A stretch of 7,694 bases of DNA from NCBI GenBank assembly GCA_026225015.1, contig JAMFRY010000191.1, positions 1-7,694 on the forward strand, written 5' to 3'. The position numbers and the translations under genes were made by a program. Within the stretch, counting starts at the first letter, position 1. Each line of letters opens with the position of its first letter. Positions 1 to 6,739 of this stretch are shown here, piece by piece. This DNA comes from Alphaproteobacteria bacterium. GTDB lineage: Bacteria; Pseudomonadota; Alphaproteobacteria; Acetobacterales; Acetobacteraceae. Under the pieces are notes generated by a model, which did no database searches, had not been told where the DNA came from, and saw only the letters and a list, made by a program, of their open reading frames with translations.

Positions 1-738
1 CATGCCGATGCGGTTTCGCAGGCGACCTTGGATACCGACCGCGCGACGTTGCAAAGCGCTGTGGCGGAGGTGCAGGCGCAGCAGGCCTTGATCGCCGAGA
101 AACAGGTCAAGGCGCCGTTCGCGGGCCGGCTCGGTATCCGGCAGGTCGATATCGGGCAATATCTGGCAGCCGGCACGGCAATCGTTACCTTGCAGCAGCT
201 CGATCCGCTTTTCATCGATTTCTATTTGCCGCAGCAGGCGCTCTCGCGGATCGGCGTCGGCCAAACGGTTACAATCGGCGTCGATGCCTATCCCGATGCG
301 AATTTCCAGGGCGCAATATCGGCCATCAATTCCGCCGTGGACACCACAACCCGCACCGTGCAGGTGCGCGCCACCTTGGCAAATGCCGGGCTGAAGCTGC
401 GGCCGGGCATGTTCGGCACCGTCAATGTCAGCGTCGGTCAGCCGGTAGATCGGGTCACGCTGCCGCTCACCACGATTGCCTATAATTCCTACGGCGATAC
501 GGTTTTCATCGTCTCCCATGGCAAGGATGCTAAAGGCAAGGATGAACTGATCGCCAACCAGGCCTTCGTCACCCTGGGCGATACGCGCGGCGATCAGGTG
601 GCGGTGTTGAGCGGCGTTGCGGCCGGGGACCAGGTGGTGAATGCCGGGCAGCTCAAGCTGAAAAACGGCTCGATCGTGTTAATCAGTAATACCATCGAGC
701 CGCCGAACGAGCCGAACCCGAATCCGCCAAATGAATAA
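1..738 (+). CDS. RND efflux periplasmic adaptor subunit (HlyD/MexH-like membrane fusion protein), 5' end missing
   Basis: This is the C-terminal 245 codons of a periplasmic adaptor that would link an inner-membrane RND pump to an outer-membrane channel. The frame is open from base 1 (HADAVSQATLDTDRATL), so the gene starts outside the window; the TTG at 28 lies inside the hairpin region and is not a plausible start. The first about 35 residues look like the end of the alpha-helical hairpin. The second half of the lipoyl domain follows (KAPFAGRLGIRQVDIGQYL, from base 109), then the beta-barrel domain, with TRTVQVRATL and the LRPGMFGTVNV motif around bases 346-432, and the membrane-proximal domain. 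The protein ends in a short Pro/Asn-rich tail (PPNEPNPNPPNE). The permease gene begins 24 bases after its stop, which supports one operon. The substrate cannot be read from the sequence. Confidence 0.93.
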   Translation, partial: HADAVSQATLDTDRATLQSAVAEVQAQQALIAEKQVKAPFAGRLGIRQVDIGQYLAAGTAIVTLQQLDPLFIDFYLPQQALSRIGVGQTVTIGVDAYPDANFQGAISAINSAVDTTTRTVQVRATLANAGLKLRPGMFGTVNVSVGQPVDRVTLPLTTIAYNSYGDTVFIVSHGKDAKGKDELIANQAFVTLGDTRGDQVAVLSGVAAGDQVVNAGQLKLKNGSIVLISNTIEPPNEPNPNPPNE

Positions 739-762
739 GAAAATGCGTGGGCGGGGCTGAAC

Positions 763-3700
763 ATGGGAAATTTCACCGATCTGTTCATTCGCAAGCCGGT
801 GCTGGCCATGGTCGTCAGCCTGGTGATCCTGGTGCTCGGCCTGCGCGCCGCCGGCTCACTGCCGGTTTTGGAATATCCGCGCACGGAAAACGCCACCATC
901 ACCATCACCACCATCTATCCGGGCGCCGATCCGGATACGGTGGCCGGCTATATCACCACGCCGCTGGAAAATGCCGTCGCCCAGGTCAACGGCATCGACT
1001 ACATGACCTCCAGCAGCCAGACCAGCACCAGCACCATCACCGTCAATCTGGTCCTCAACCATAATGCCGACGCCGCACTCAGCGAGGTCAGCGCCAAGAT
1101 CAATTCGGTTTTGAATCAACTTCCCGTCGGCACCCAGCAGCCGGTTTTGCAGTTGCAGGAAGGCCAGACGGTCGATGCCATGTATATCGGCTTCAACAGC
1201 ACGGTGCTCACACCGGCGCAGGTTTCCGATTATCTCGTCCGCGTGGTGCAGCCGCAGATCCAGGCGGTGAAGGGCGTGCAGACCGCGGAGATTCTCGGCC
1301 TTGAGAATTTCGCCATGCGCATCTGGCTGGACCCCGACAGGCTCGCCTCCTACGGCATCACCGCCGCCCAAGTTTACGCGGCCCTTGCAAATAACAACTT
1401 CATCGCGGCCCTCGGCAACACCAAGGGCCAGATGGTGCAGGTCAGCCTCACCGCCAATACCGATCTGCATGATCCGAAGGATTTCGGGAATCTCATCGTC
1501 AAACAGTCCAATGGCGCGATCATCCGGCTGAAGGATGTGGCCAAGGTCGAGCTTGGCTCGGATGATTACGAGCAGCATGTGACGTTCAATAAAAAAAGTG
1601 GATTGTTTGTCGGCGTGCAGATCGCGCCGGACGCCAATCTGCTGGATACCATCGCCGGCGTGCGCAACATCGCGCCCGGCATTCTGGCGGCGCTGCCGGC
1701 CGGGCTGCATGGCAGGATCGCCTATGATTCCACCAATTTCGTCAACGCTTCGATCTATGACGTGCTGAAATCCTTAGTGGAATCACTGCTCATCGTCACT
1801 TTCGTGGTGTTTGCTTTCCTGGGCTCGCCGCGCGCCATCGCCATTCCGGTGATCGCCATGCCGCTCTCGCTGGTCGGCGCCATCGCGGTCATGCTGGTGC
1901 TGGGCTTCACCATCAACCTGCTCACGCTGCTGGCTTTGGTGCTCGCCATCGGGCTGGTGGTGGATGACGCCATCATCGTGGTGGAAAACGTCAACCGGCA
2001 TATCGAGGAAGGCGAGCCGCCGCTCAAAGCTTCGATCATGGCGGCGCGCGAGCTGAGCAGCCCGATCATTGCCATGACGGTCGTGCTGATTTCGGTTTAC
2101 GTGCCGATCGGTTTTCAAACCGGCCTGACCGGCGCGCTGTTCACCGAATTCGCCTTCACGCTGGCCGGCGCCGTCTCTATCTCCGCCGTCATTGCGCTCA
2201 CGCTCACGCCGATGATGAGTTCGCGGATTCTGGTTCGTTTCGACCGCAAAAATCCGAATTGGGAAGCCAAAATCGTCAACTTTATCGATAACCGTTTCGA
2301 TGAGGTGCACCGGCTCTATACCCGCCTTTTGAAAAGCAGCCTCTCCACGCTGCCGGTCACGCTGCTCTTCGCGGCCCTGATCCTCACCAGCATCTACTTC
2401 CTGGCAACCGGCGCGAAAAGCGAGCTGTCGCCGCAGGAGGACCAGGGCTTTCTCGCCAATATCGCAACCTCGGCCCCGAACGCGACCTTTCAGCAGAAAG
2501 TGATTTGGGACAATAAAATAGCCGATCTTGTTCTGGCGCAGCCTTCGGTGAATAATTTTTTCCAGATCGACGTACCCAGCATCGAGCTCACCGGCATCGT
2601 CATGCAGCCTTGGGACGAGCGCAATATCGGCGCCGCGCAATTGCAGAACATCCTGCAGAACGAGGCCAATGCGCAGATTGCCGGGCAGAAGATCGTCTCC
2701 TTCCAGCCGCCTTCGCTGCCGGGCGCGGAGGGGCTGCCGTTTTCCTATGTCATCAAAACCACCGGGCCGATCAGCGATCTTTATCCGATTTCCCAGCAAT
2801 TGCTCGGCGCCGCGTTGAAAAGCGGAAAATTCATCTTCCTGGACAGCGATCTGAAAATCGACCAACCGCAGTCCAATGTGGTCATCGACCGCGACAAAGC
2901 CTCGGAACTTGGCCTCAACATGAGCGATATCGGCGCCGCGCTGTCTGACGCGCTGGGCGGCAATTACGTCAATTACTTCTCCTATTACGACCGCTCCTAT
3001 AAAGTCATTCCGCAGGTCAACCGCATCAGCCGGCTTAATGCGGCGCAGCTTGCAAATTACACCATCACCTCGGCGAATGGGATTCCGGTGCCGCTATCGG
3101 CGGTCGCCTCAATCACCACCTCGGTGATTCCGGAATCCATCAATCATTTCCAGCAACAGAATTCCGCAACGCTCGGCGGCGTGGCGGCGCCTGGCGTGTC
3201 GCAGCAGGACGCGCTGGCCACCATGCAAAAACTCGCCGCGCAGATTCTGCCCAGCGGCTATAATGCCGATTATGCCGGCCCGCTGCGGCAATTCGTGCAG
3301 GAGAGCAACGGCTTCCTCTCCACTTTCGGTTTCGCCGTCATCATCATCTTTCTGGCGCTCTCGGCGCTGTTCAACTCCTTCCGCGACCCGCTGATCATTC
3401 TTGTTTCGGTACCGATGTCAATCGCCGGCGCGCTGATTTTCATCTATCTCGGCTTCGGCGATGTCTCGCTCAACATCTATACCGAGGTCGGGCTGGTCAC
3501 GCTGATGGGGCTGGTGAGCAAGCACGGCATTCTGATGGTCGATATGGCCAATGAGGCGCAATTGGGCGGTATGACCAAGCGCGAGGCGATCGAGCACGCC
3601 GCCGGCATCCGCTTGCGGCCGATTCTGATGACCACCGCGGCGATGGTGCTGGGCGTCGTGCCGCTGATCATCTCCACCGGCGCCGGCGCCGCGGCGCGGG

Positions 3701-3834
3701 TGAATATGGGCGTGGTGATCGGCAGCGGCCTGGCCATCGGCACCGCCTTTACGCTGTTCGTGGTCCCAGCCGTGTATCTCGTGCTTTCGACCAGAAAAAC
3801 CCGCCTGCAGCCGCTGCCTGCAGAGACGGTATAA
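763..3834 (+). CDS. RND multidrug efflux transporter permease subunit (AcrB/MexI-like, HAE1 type)
   Basis: A complete 1023-residue inner-membrane proton/drug antiporter, the usual length for the AcrB family. The N-terminal FIRKP motif (residues 8-12) precedes TM1. A large periplasmic loop follows, then TM2 (about 333-353). TM4 carries the proton-relay pair D401-D402 in LVVDDAIIVVEN. TM7 is at about 530-549, followed by a second large periplasmic loop and TM8 (about 852-872). K920 in GLVSKHGILMVDMANE corresponds to the conserved relay lysine of TM10, and RPILMTTAAMVLG is also in place. No key residue seems lost. The ATG at 763 places FIRKP correctly and has a weak G-rich site (GGGG, 753-756) six bases upstream. 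The upstream adaptor gene is its partner; no TolC/OprM-type gene follows, so the channel must be encoded elsewhere or upstream. The N-terminal and TM regions look most like the MexI/MexK branch; drug specificity is unknown. Confidence 0.97.
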   Translation: MGNFTDLFIRKPVLAMVVSLVILVLGLRAAGSLPVLEYPRTENATITITTIYPGADPDTVAGYITTPLENAVAQVNGIDYMTSSSQTSTSTITVNLVLNHNADAALSEVSAKINSVLNQLPVGTQQPVLQLQEGQTVDAMYIGFNSTVLTPAQVSDYLVRVVQPQIQAVKGVQTAEILGLENFAMRIWLDPDRLASYGITAAQVYAALANNNFIAALGNTKGQMVQVSLTANTDLHDPKDFGNLIVKQSNGAIIRLKDVAKVELGSDDYEQHVTFNKKSGLFVGVQIAPDANLLDTIAGVRNIAPGILAALPAGLHGRIAYDSTNFVNASIYDVLKSLVESLLIVTFVVFAFLGSPRAIAIPVIAMPLSLVGAIAVMLVLGFTINLLTLLALVLAIGLVVDDAIIVVENVNRHIEEGEPPLKASIMAARELSSPIIAMTVVLISVYVPIGFQTGLTGALFTEFAFTLAGAVSISAVIALTLTPMMSSRILVRFDRKNPNWEAKIVNFIDNRFDEVHRLYTRLLKSSLSTLPVTLLFAALILTSIYFLATGAKSELSPQEDQGFLANIATSAPNATFQQKVIWDNKIADLVLAQPSVNNFFQIDVPSIELTGIVMQPWDERNIGAAQLQNILQNEANAQIAGQKIVSFQPPSLPGAEGLPFSYVIKTTGPISDLYPISQQLLGAALKSGKFIFLDSDLKIDQPQSNVVIDRDKASELGLNMSDIGAALSDALGGNYVNYFSYYDRSYKVIPQVNRISRLNAAQLANYTITSANGIPVPLSAVASITTSVIPESINHFQQQNSATLGGVAAPGVSQQDALATMQKLAAQILPSGYNADYAGPLRQFVQESNGFLSTFGFAVIIIFLALSALFNSFRDPLIILVSVPMSIAGALIFIYLGFGDVSLNIYTEVGLVTLMGLVSKHGILMVDMANEAQLGGMTKREAIEHAAGIRLRPILMTTAAMVLGVVPLIISTGAGAAARVNMGVVIGSGLAIGTAFTLFVVPAVYLVLSTRKTRLQPLPAETV

Positions 3835-3835
3835 T
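3830..3835 (+). promoter_or_regulatory. Possible -10 hexamer for radC overlapping the permease stop codon
   Basis: A perfect TATAAT overlaps the Val-stop codons of the permease gene (GTATAA). Transcription would begin near 3842, about 40 bases before the chosen radC start. No good -35 hexamer is seen at the right distance (the 3805-3812 region reads CTGCAGCC), so this is a weak candidate that could be chance in an otherwise GC-rich stretch. Confidence 0.3.
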
Positions 3836-3884
3836 TTTCCGCTAGACTCTTCTCAAACGCGGAATCGACCCGCTATGGTTGTGT

Positions 3885-4670
3885 ATGGCCAAGCGTCGCA
3901 CAATTGCAGGTTTCTCCGAAATGCCGTTGCTGGACAGCGTCTCGCTGGATGCCCCGTCATCAAGTCCTGGAGCTGAGCCGGCGGCGCAGGCCGGGCCAGC
4001 CATGAGCGAGGCCGGGCATCGCGCAAGGCTCAGGACGCGATTGCTCTCCGCCGGCCCGATTGCGATCGCCGACCATGAACTGATCGAGATGGTGCTGTTT
4101 CTGGGCTTGCCGCGCCGCGACACCAAGCCGATCGCCCGTGATTTAATCACCAAGTTCGGCAGCTTTGCGTCCGCCATTTCGGCGCCCGTGCCGGATTTGC
4201 TGGGCGTGGAAGGATTGGGCGAATCCGGGGTCGCCGCGCTTAAAATCGTGCAGGCCGCCGCCCAGCGCCTGGCCAGGGCAGAGGTGCTTTACCGCCCGCT
4301 CTTAAGCAACTGGGACCGGCTGATGGAGTATCTGCAATCGGTGCTGGCGCGCGAAAAAAACGAGCAGTTCCGGATTTTGTTTCTCGATAACCGCAATCGC
4401 CTGCTGGCCGACGAAACCCAGGCGCGCGGCACCGTGAATCACACGCCGGTCTATCCGCGGGAAGTGCTGAAGCGCGCGCTGGAACTGCACTCCACCGCCA
4501 TCATCCTGGTGCATAACCATCCCAGCGGCGATCCCTCGCCCTCGGAGGAAGACATCGTCATGACCAAGGAAATCAAAAAGGCCGCCAGCGCGCTTTCCAT
4601 CGTGCTGCACGATCACGTCATCATCGGCAACGGCCAGTGGCTGAGCTTTCGAAAAACCGGCCTGCTATGA
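3885..4670 (+). CDS. radC: RadC family protein (UPF0758), JAMM/MPN+ domain
   Basis: A 261-residue RadC-family protein. Residues 45-133 form the helical N-terminal domain with a helix-hairpin-helix-like segment (FGSFASAI, then GVEGLGESGVAALK). Residues about 141-261 form the MPN/JAB domain. The JAMM metal site is complete: H210 and H212 in HNHPSGD, then S220 and D223, with E177 as the likely catalytic glutamate. Such sites bind zinc in related hydrolases. The family was named for DNA repair, but that role has been questioned and its substrate is not established. The start is uncertain: the ATG at 3885 is used here; a TTG at 3879 and ATGs at 3921 and 4002 are in frame, none has a strong Shine-Dalgarno site, and the first 40 residues are low-complexity and outside the conserved domain. 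Its TGA stop directly abuts the insertion-like element at 4671. Confidence 0.95.
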   Translation: MAKRRTIAGFSEMPLLDSVSLDAPSSSPGAEPAAQAGPAMSEAGHRARLRTRLLSAGPIAIADHELIEMVLFLGLPRRDTKPIARDLITKFGSFASAISAPVPDLLGVEGLGESGVAALKIVQAAAQRLARAEVLYRPLLSNWDRLMEYLQSVLAREKNEQFRILFLDNRNRLLADETQARGTVNHTPVYPREVLKRALELHSTAIILVHNHPSGDPSPSEEDIVMTKEIKKAASALSIVLHDHVIIGNGQWLSFRKTGLL

Positions 4671-4717
4671 GAGCCTGCTTGGTAATGTTACTGCGGTGGT
4701 CATTTGGCGCGCTTTTC
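4671..4717 (+). repeat. Left terminal inverted repeat of the 180-base element
   Basis: Read on the + strand it starts GAGCCTGCTTGGTAATG, then CTGCGGTG (4691-4698), GTCA, TTGGCG and TTTTC (4713-4717). A hand alignment with the reverse complement of 4804-4850 gives about 39 identical columns out of 48, with two single-base gaps. Confidence 0.78.
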
Positions 4718-4803
4718 TGTGCTCCTGGCGGCCGCCGCTGCGGTGCTCGCGTATTGTGTTGGGCGCGCTATTCGCACGACAAGTACGCTCCGCTCCAGTT
4801 CTC

Positions 4804-4850
4804 GAAAAACACGCCAACTGACTCACCGCAGCGCATTTCCAAACAGGCTC
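4804..4850 (-). repeat. Right terminal inverted repeat of the 180-base element
   Basis: Read on the - strand from 4850 it starts GAGCCTGTTTGGAAATG, then CTGCGGTG, GTCA, TTGGCG and TTTTC in the same order and spacing as the left end. Its outermost bases G-A (4850, 4849) form the last two bases of the methyltransferase stop codon TGA. Confidence 0.78.
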
Positions 4851-5628
4851 AAGGCGCCCAGCCGGTCATGATCGCGAGGTTTAGCGTCGCCACCGTGCGG
4901 CCGTCGCGCATTGGCAGATTGCTCAGAGCAAGTGGGAACAGCGCTCTGGGCGCAAATCTGCGCGAACGCGCGGCCACGGCGTTGGTTTCGCCGCCGGCCC
5001 GCAGCTCGTGCAGCAGGTCCAACGGGTTGGCATATAGCAGTGCAATCTCCTCCATATCGGCGACCGGGAGCAAAAAACCGGCGCGCTGCAACAGCCCGGC
5101 GCAATCGCGCAACTCCGGATATGGCGAAACCCTTGGGCTGACCCCGCCGCTCAGCATCAGCTCGGCATCCAGCAAGGCGGTCCGCAGCTCCTGCAGCGTG
5201 CCCAGCACCGGCATGCTGGCCAGAAACAACCCGCCCGGGCGCATTGCCCGCCGCAGTTGGATCAACGCGCCCGGCAGATCGTTCACCCAATGCAGGCTGC
5301 AATGCGCCAGCACTAGGTCGAATTTTTGCGCACTGAAGGGCAGGGCCTCGCCATCGATCGCCACCGCCAAGCCGCCTGCGCAGGCCGCCATTTCGGGAGA
5401 GAAATCGGCAGATACAACCTGCATCCCGCGCCCTTGCAGCTTGGCCGCGATGCTGCCGCGCCCGCCGATTTCAAGCGCCGAGCCAAAGCGCATGCTGGTA
5501 TCCTCCAACCGGTCGAGAAGCCTTTCCGCCAGATCATCCAGCACGGTGGAAACACGGCCAAGCGACGCCACAGCGCGGCCGCGATGCCGTCGCACGGACG
5601 GCGCGTCGAAGATCGCACCATTAGTCAC
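4849..5628 (-). CDS. SAM-dependent methyltransferase-fold protein, NDUFAF5/BioC-like, short C-terminus
   Basis: A 259-residue class I SAM-fold protein. The N-terminal IFDAPSVRRHRGRAV (residues 6-20) is typical of the alphaproteobacterial group related to mitochondrial NDUFAF5, a complex I assembly factor that hydroxylates an arginine of NDUFS7. The SAM-binding loop is LEIGGRG (52-58) and the acidic residue ending strand 2 is D75. LPFSAQKFDLV follows (96-106), then the family signature SLHWVND (111-117) and GGVSPRVSP (161-169). Whether this protein methylates or hydroxylates, and on which target, cannot be told; BioC-like naming would rest on fold alone. The GTG start at 5628 is the first possible one, since an in-frame TGA lies six codons upstream, and an AGGAG site precedes it. 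The protein ends at TGWAP, whereas relatives continue with an HESQ-type tail; the stop codon straddles the edge of the adjoining insertion-like element. Confidence 0.9.
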   Translation of the reverse strand: MTNGAIFDAPSVRRHRGRAVASLGRVSTVLDDLAERLLDRLEDTSMRFGSALEIGGRGSIAAKLQGRGMQVVSADFSPEMAACAGGLAVAIDGEALPFSAQKFDLVLAHCSLHWVNDLPGALIQLRRAMRPGGLFLASMPVLGTLQELRTALLDAELMLSGGVSPRVSPYPELRDCAGLLQRAGFLLPVADMEEIALLYANPLDLLHELRAGGETNAVAARSRRFAPRALFPLALSNLPMRDGRTVATLNLAIMTGWAP

Positions 5629-5639
5629 GGGCTTTGGCG

Positions 5640-5644
5640 CTCCT
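5640..5644 (-). promoter_or_regulatory. Ribosome binding site for the methyltransferase GTG start
   Basis: On the - strand AGGAG ends 11 bases before the GTG at 5628. The spacing is a little long, but no other start is possible in this frame before the conserved N-terminal motif. The site lies in the 17-base gap between the two divergent start codons, directly beside the ATG of comF. Confidence 0.5.
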
Positions 5645-5645
5645 C

Positions 5646-6407
5646 ATGATCGGCGGTAACGTCATCCCCTGGCTCCTTCCTGCGGCCAAGCATGTACTGG
5701 ATATGCTGCTGCCGCCCAACTGCCTGGCCTGCGACACGGCGGTGCAGGCGGAGGGCCAGTTCTGCCTGTCCTGTTTTCGCAAGGCCGGATTTATTTCCGC
5801 ACCCTTTTGCAGCCATTGCGGCGTGCCCTTGCCGCATCGCGAGGCGGCCCAAGACGGGTTTTGCCCGGTTTGCATCGCCATGCCGCCGGCCTTCACCCAG
5901 GCCCGCGCCGCCTTGCGCTACGACGCTGTGGCCCAAGGGCTCCTCCTGCCCTTCAAACATTCCGACCGGACCGAGGCGGCGCGCGGCCTTGCGCTTTTGA
6001 TGGCCCGCGCCGGCGCCAGGTTGCTGGCGCAGGCCGATCTGCTGGTGCCGGTGCCTTTGCATGGGCGAAGGCTGCGGCAGCGGCGCTACAACCAGTCGGC
6101 ATTGCTCGCCGGCGCGCTGGCGCGGCTCGCCAAGCGCCCGGTATTGCTCGATGCGCTCATCCGCAACCGCGCCACCATGCCTTTGGGGCCGCTCGGGTTC
6201 TCTGACCGCCGCGGCGAGTTGGAAGGCGCCATTTCCGTCCGCGAACGCCACATCCCCCGCCTTACCGGCCGCAATATCCTGTTGATCGACGATGTCATGA
6301 CCTCCGGCGCCACTGCCAATGCCTGCGCCCTGGCCCTGCTCAATGCCGGCGCAAAGCGGGTGGACGTACTCACCGCCGCCCGCGTCCCGGACCCGAGATT
6401 GGAGTAG
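5646..6407 (+). CDS. comF: ComF family protein (zinc finger plus phosphoribosyltransferase domain)
   Basis: A 253-residue ComF/GntX-type protein. Four CxxC pairs at the N-terminus (C26/C29, C40/C43, C55/C58, C73/C76) form a double zinc-ribbon. The rest is a type I phosphoribosyltransferase fold, with VPVPLHGRRLRQRRYNQS leading into the core and the PRPP-binding loop DDVMTSGAT at residues 215-223. ComF is needed for DNA uptake in naturally competent bacteria, probably in handling incoming single strands; many non-competent bacteria also carry it, so competence should not be inferred. The ATG at 5646 is used; a TTG at 5634 would add four residues, and neither has a clear Shine-Dalgarno site. 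It is divergent from the methyltransferase gene with 17 bases between starts. The TAG stop coincides with the GTAG head of a REP-like repeat. Confidence 0.94.
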   Translation: MIGGNVIPWLLPAAKHVLDMLLPPNCLACDTAVQAEGQFCLSCFRKAGFISAPFCSHCGVPLPHREAAQDGFCPVCIAMPPAFTQARAALRYDAVAQGLLLPFKHSDRTEAARGLALLMARAGARLLAQADLLVPVPLHGRRLRQRRYNQSALLAGALARLAKRPVLLDALIRNRATMPLGPLGFSDRRGELEGAISVRERHIPRLTGRNILLIDDVMTSGATANACALALLNAGAKRVDVLTAARVPDPRLE

Positions 6408-6435
6408 GATGGGCAGAGCGCAAGCGAAGCCCATC
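6404..6435 (+). repeat. REP-like palindrome 1 (GTAG head plus 7-bp stem)
   Basis: GTAG (6404-6407) is followed by a perfect inverted repeat, GATGGGC (6408-6414) and GCCCATC (6429-6435), around the loop AGAGCGCAAGCGAA. A 5' GTAG tetranucleotide followed by a hairpin is the layout of REP sequences handled by RAYT (TnpA-REP) transposases. It overlaps the comF stop codon. The following bases are T-rich (CACTTTGCTGTTTTGC), so the hairpin may also end or weaken transcription after comF. A second copy of the same design is at 7242-7271. Confidence 0.75.
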
Positions 6436-6481
6436 ACTTTGCTGTTTTGCGTTAAACCAAATCTCGCGTATTTGAGCAGTC

Positions 6482-6739
6482 ATGCCGAAGATTGAAATCT
6501 ACACGCAGCCTTATTGCGGTTTCTGCGCCCGCGCCTTGCGACTATTGATCGAAAAGGGCGTCGCCTTCACAGAAATCAGCGCCCCGCACGGCTCGCCCGA
6601 GCGTGAGACCGCCATCTTCCGCGCCAATGGCCGGTCAACAATGCCGCAGATTTTCATCGATGGCGCGCATATCGGCGGCTGCGACGACCTGGTCGCCCTC
6701 GACCGTTCCGGTAGGCTCGACCCGCTGCTGGCCGCCTGA
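6482..6739 (+). CDS. grxC: Glutaredoxin 3 (GrxC)
   Basis: An 85-residue monothiol-disulfide oxidoreductase of the classic GrxC length. It uses glutathione to reduce protein disulfides and mixed disulfides in the cytosol. The active site is C12-G-F-C15 in YTQPYCGFC, a dithiol form with GF where many relatives have PY. The cis-proline P55 lies in TMPQIFIDG, and the glutathione-binding GGCDDL is at 65-70. The ATG at 6482 has only a short GAG element (6474-6476) five bases upstream. Its TGA stop is followed without a gap by the ATG of the DUF1178 gene, so the two are probably translated together. REP-like repeats stand on both sides of this pair. Confidence 0.96.
   Translation: MPKIEIYTQPYCGFCARALRLLIEKGVAFTEISAPHGSPERETAIFRANGRSTMPQIFIDGAHIGGCDDLVALDRSGRLDPLLAA

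Larger units (their letters stand above)
4671..4850. mobile_element. MITE-like non-autonomous element with long terminal inverted repeats
   Basis: The whole 180-base spacer between the convergent radC and methyltransferase genes is bounded by imperfect inverted repeats of 47 bases each (4671-4717 and 4804-4850), both beginning GAGCCTG. The 86-base interior has no convincing gene. It can fold further: GCGTATTGT (4749-4757) pairs with ACAA-G-TACGC (4779-4788, one bulged base). It also holds a 12-base direct repeat with one mismatch (4706-4717 and 4762-4773). Size, ends and lack of coding potential fit a miniature inverted-repeat transposable element or the deleted remains of an insertion sequence. 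The parent family is not identified; an IS5-group relative is only a guess from the look of the ends. No target-site duplication is visible: the left flank is TATGA and the right flank AAGGC. Because it separates two 3' ends, the long hairpin may also affect transcript ends. Confidence 0.75.

Noticed and set aside
893..920. A run of seven histidine codons in another + frame near the start of the permease gene, looking like a metal-binding tract or His-tag.
   Set aside because: It is the shifted reading of ACCATC repeats that encode the TITITTIY segment of the permease. The permease frame is conserved; the His frame has no supporting gene.
3837..3864. Inverted repeat TTCCGC (3837-3842) / GCGGAA (3859-3864) as a terminator after the efflux operon.
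   Set aside because: The stem is only 6 bp with a 16-base loop and has no T tract after it; chance occurrence is likely.
4823..4851. A frameshift hiding the missing methyltransferase tail.
   Set aside because: The alternative - strand frames after GWAP read LSLFGNALR or EPVWKCAAVSQ and do not resemble the HESQ-type tail, and this stretch is the inverted repeat.
4660..4856. Target-site duplication around the 180-base element.
   Set aside because: I compared flanks of 2 to 5 bases on both sides (TATGA and AAGGC) and shifted the boundary by a base or two. No direct repeat appears, so none is claimed.
5313..5621. ATG at 5621 (- strand) as an alternative start for the methyltransferase.
   Set aside because: It opens a different frame without the FD..RR.R.RA motif. 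The conserved frame begins with GTG at 5628.
4637..5659. A 340-codon open frame on the + strand through the spacer and the methyltransferase region.
   Set aside because: It overlaps the end of radC, runs through the inverted-repeat element and then opposite a well-conserved methyltransferase frame. Its Ser/Arg/Pro-rich translation resembles no family I know.
6447..6474. Possible promoter TTGCGT - 16 bases - TATTTG before grxC.
   Set aside because: Both hexamers match the consensus poorly, and the implied transcript would start at the ATG itself. Not strong enough to list as a feature.
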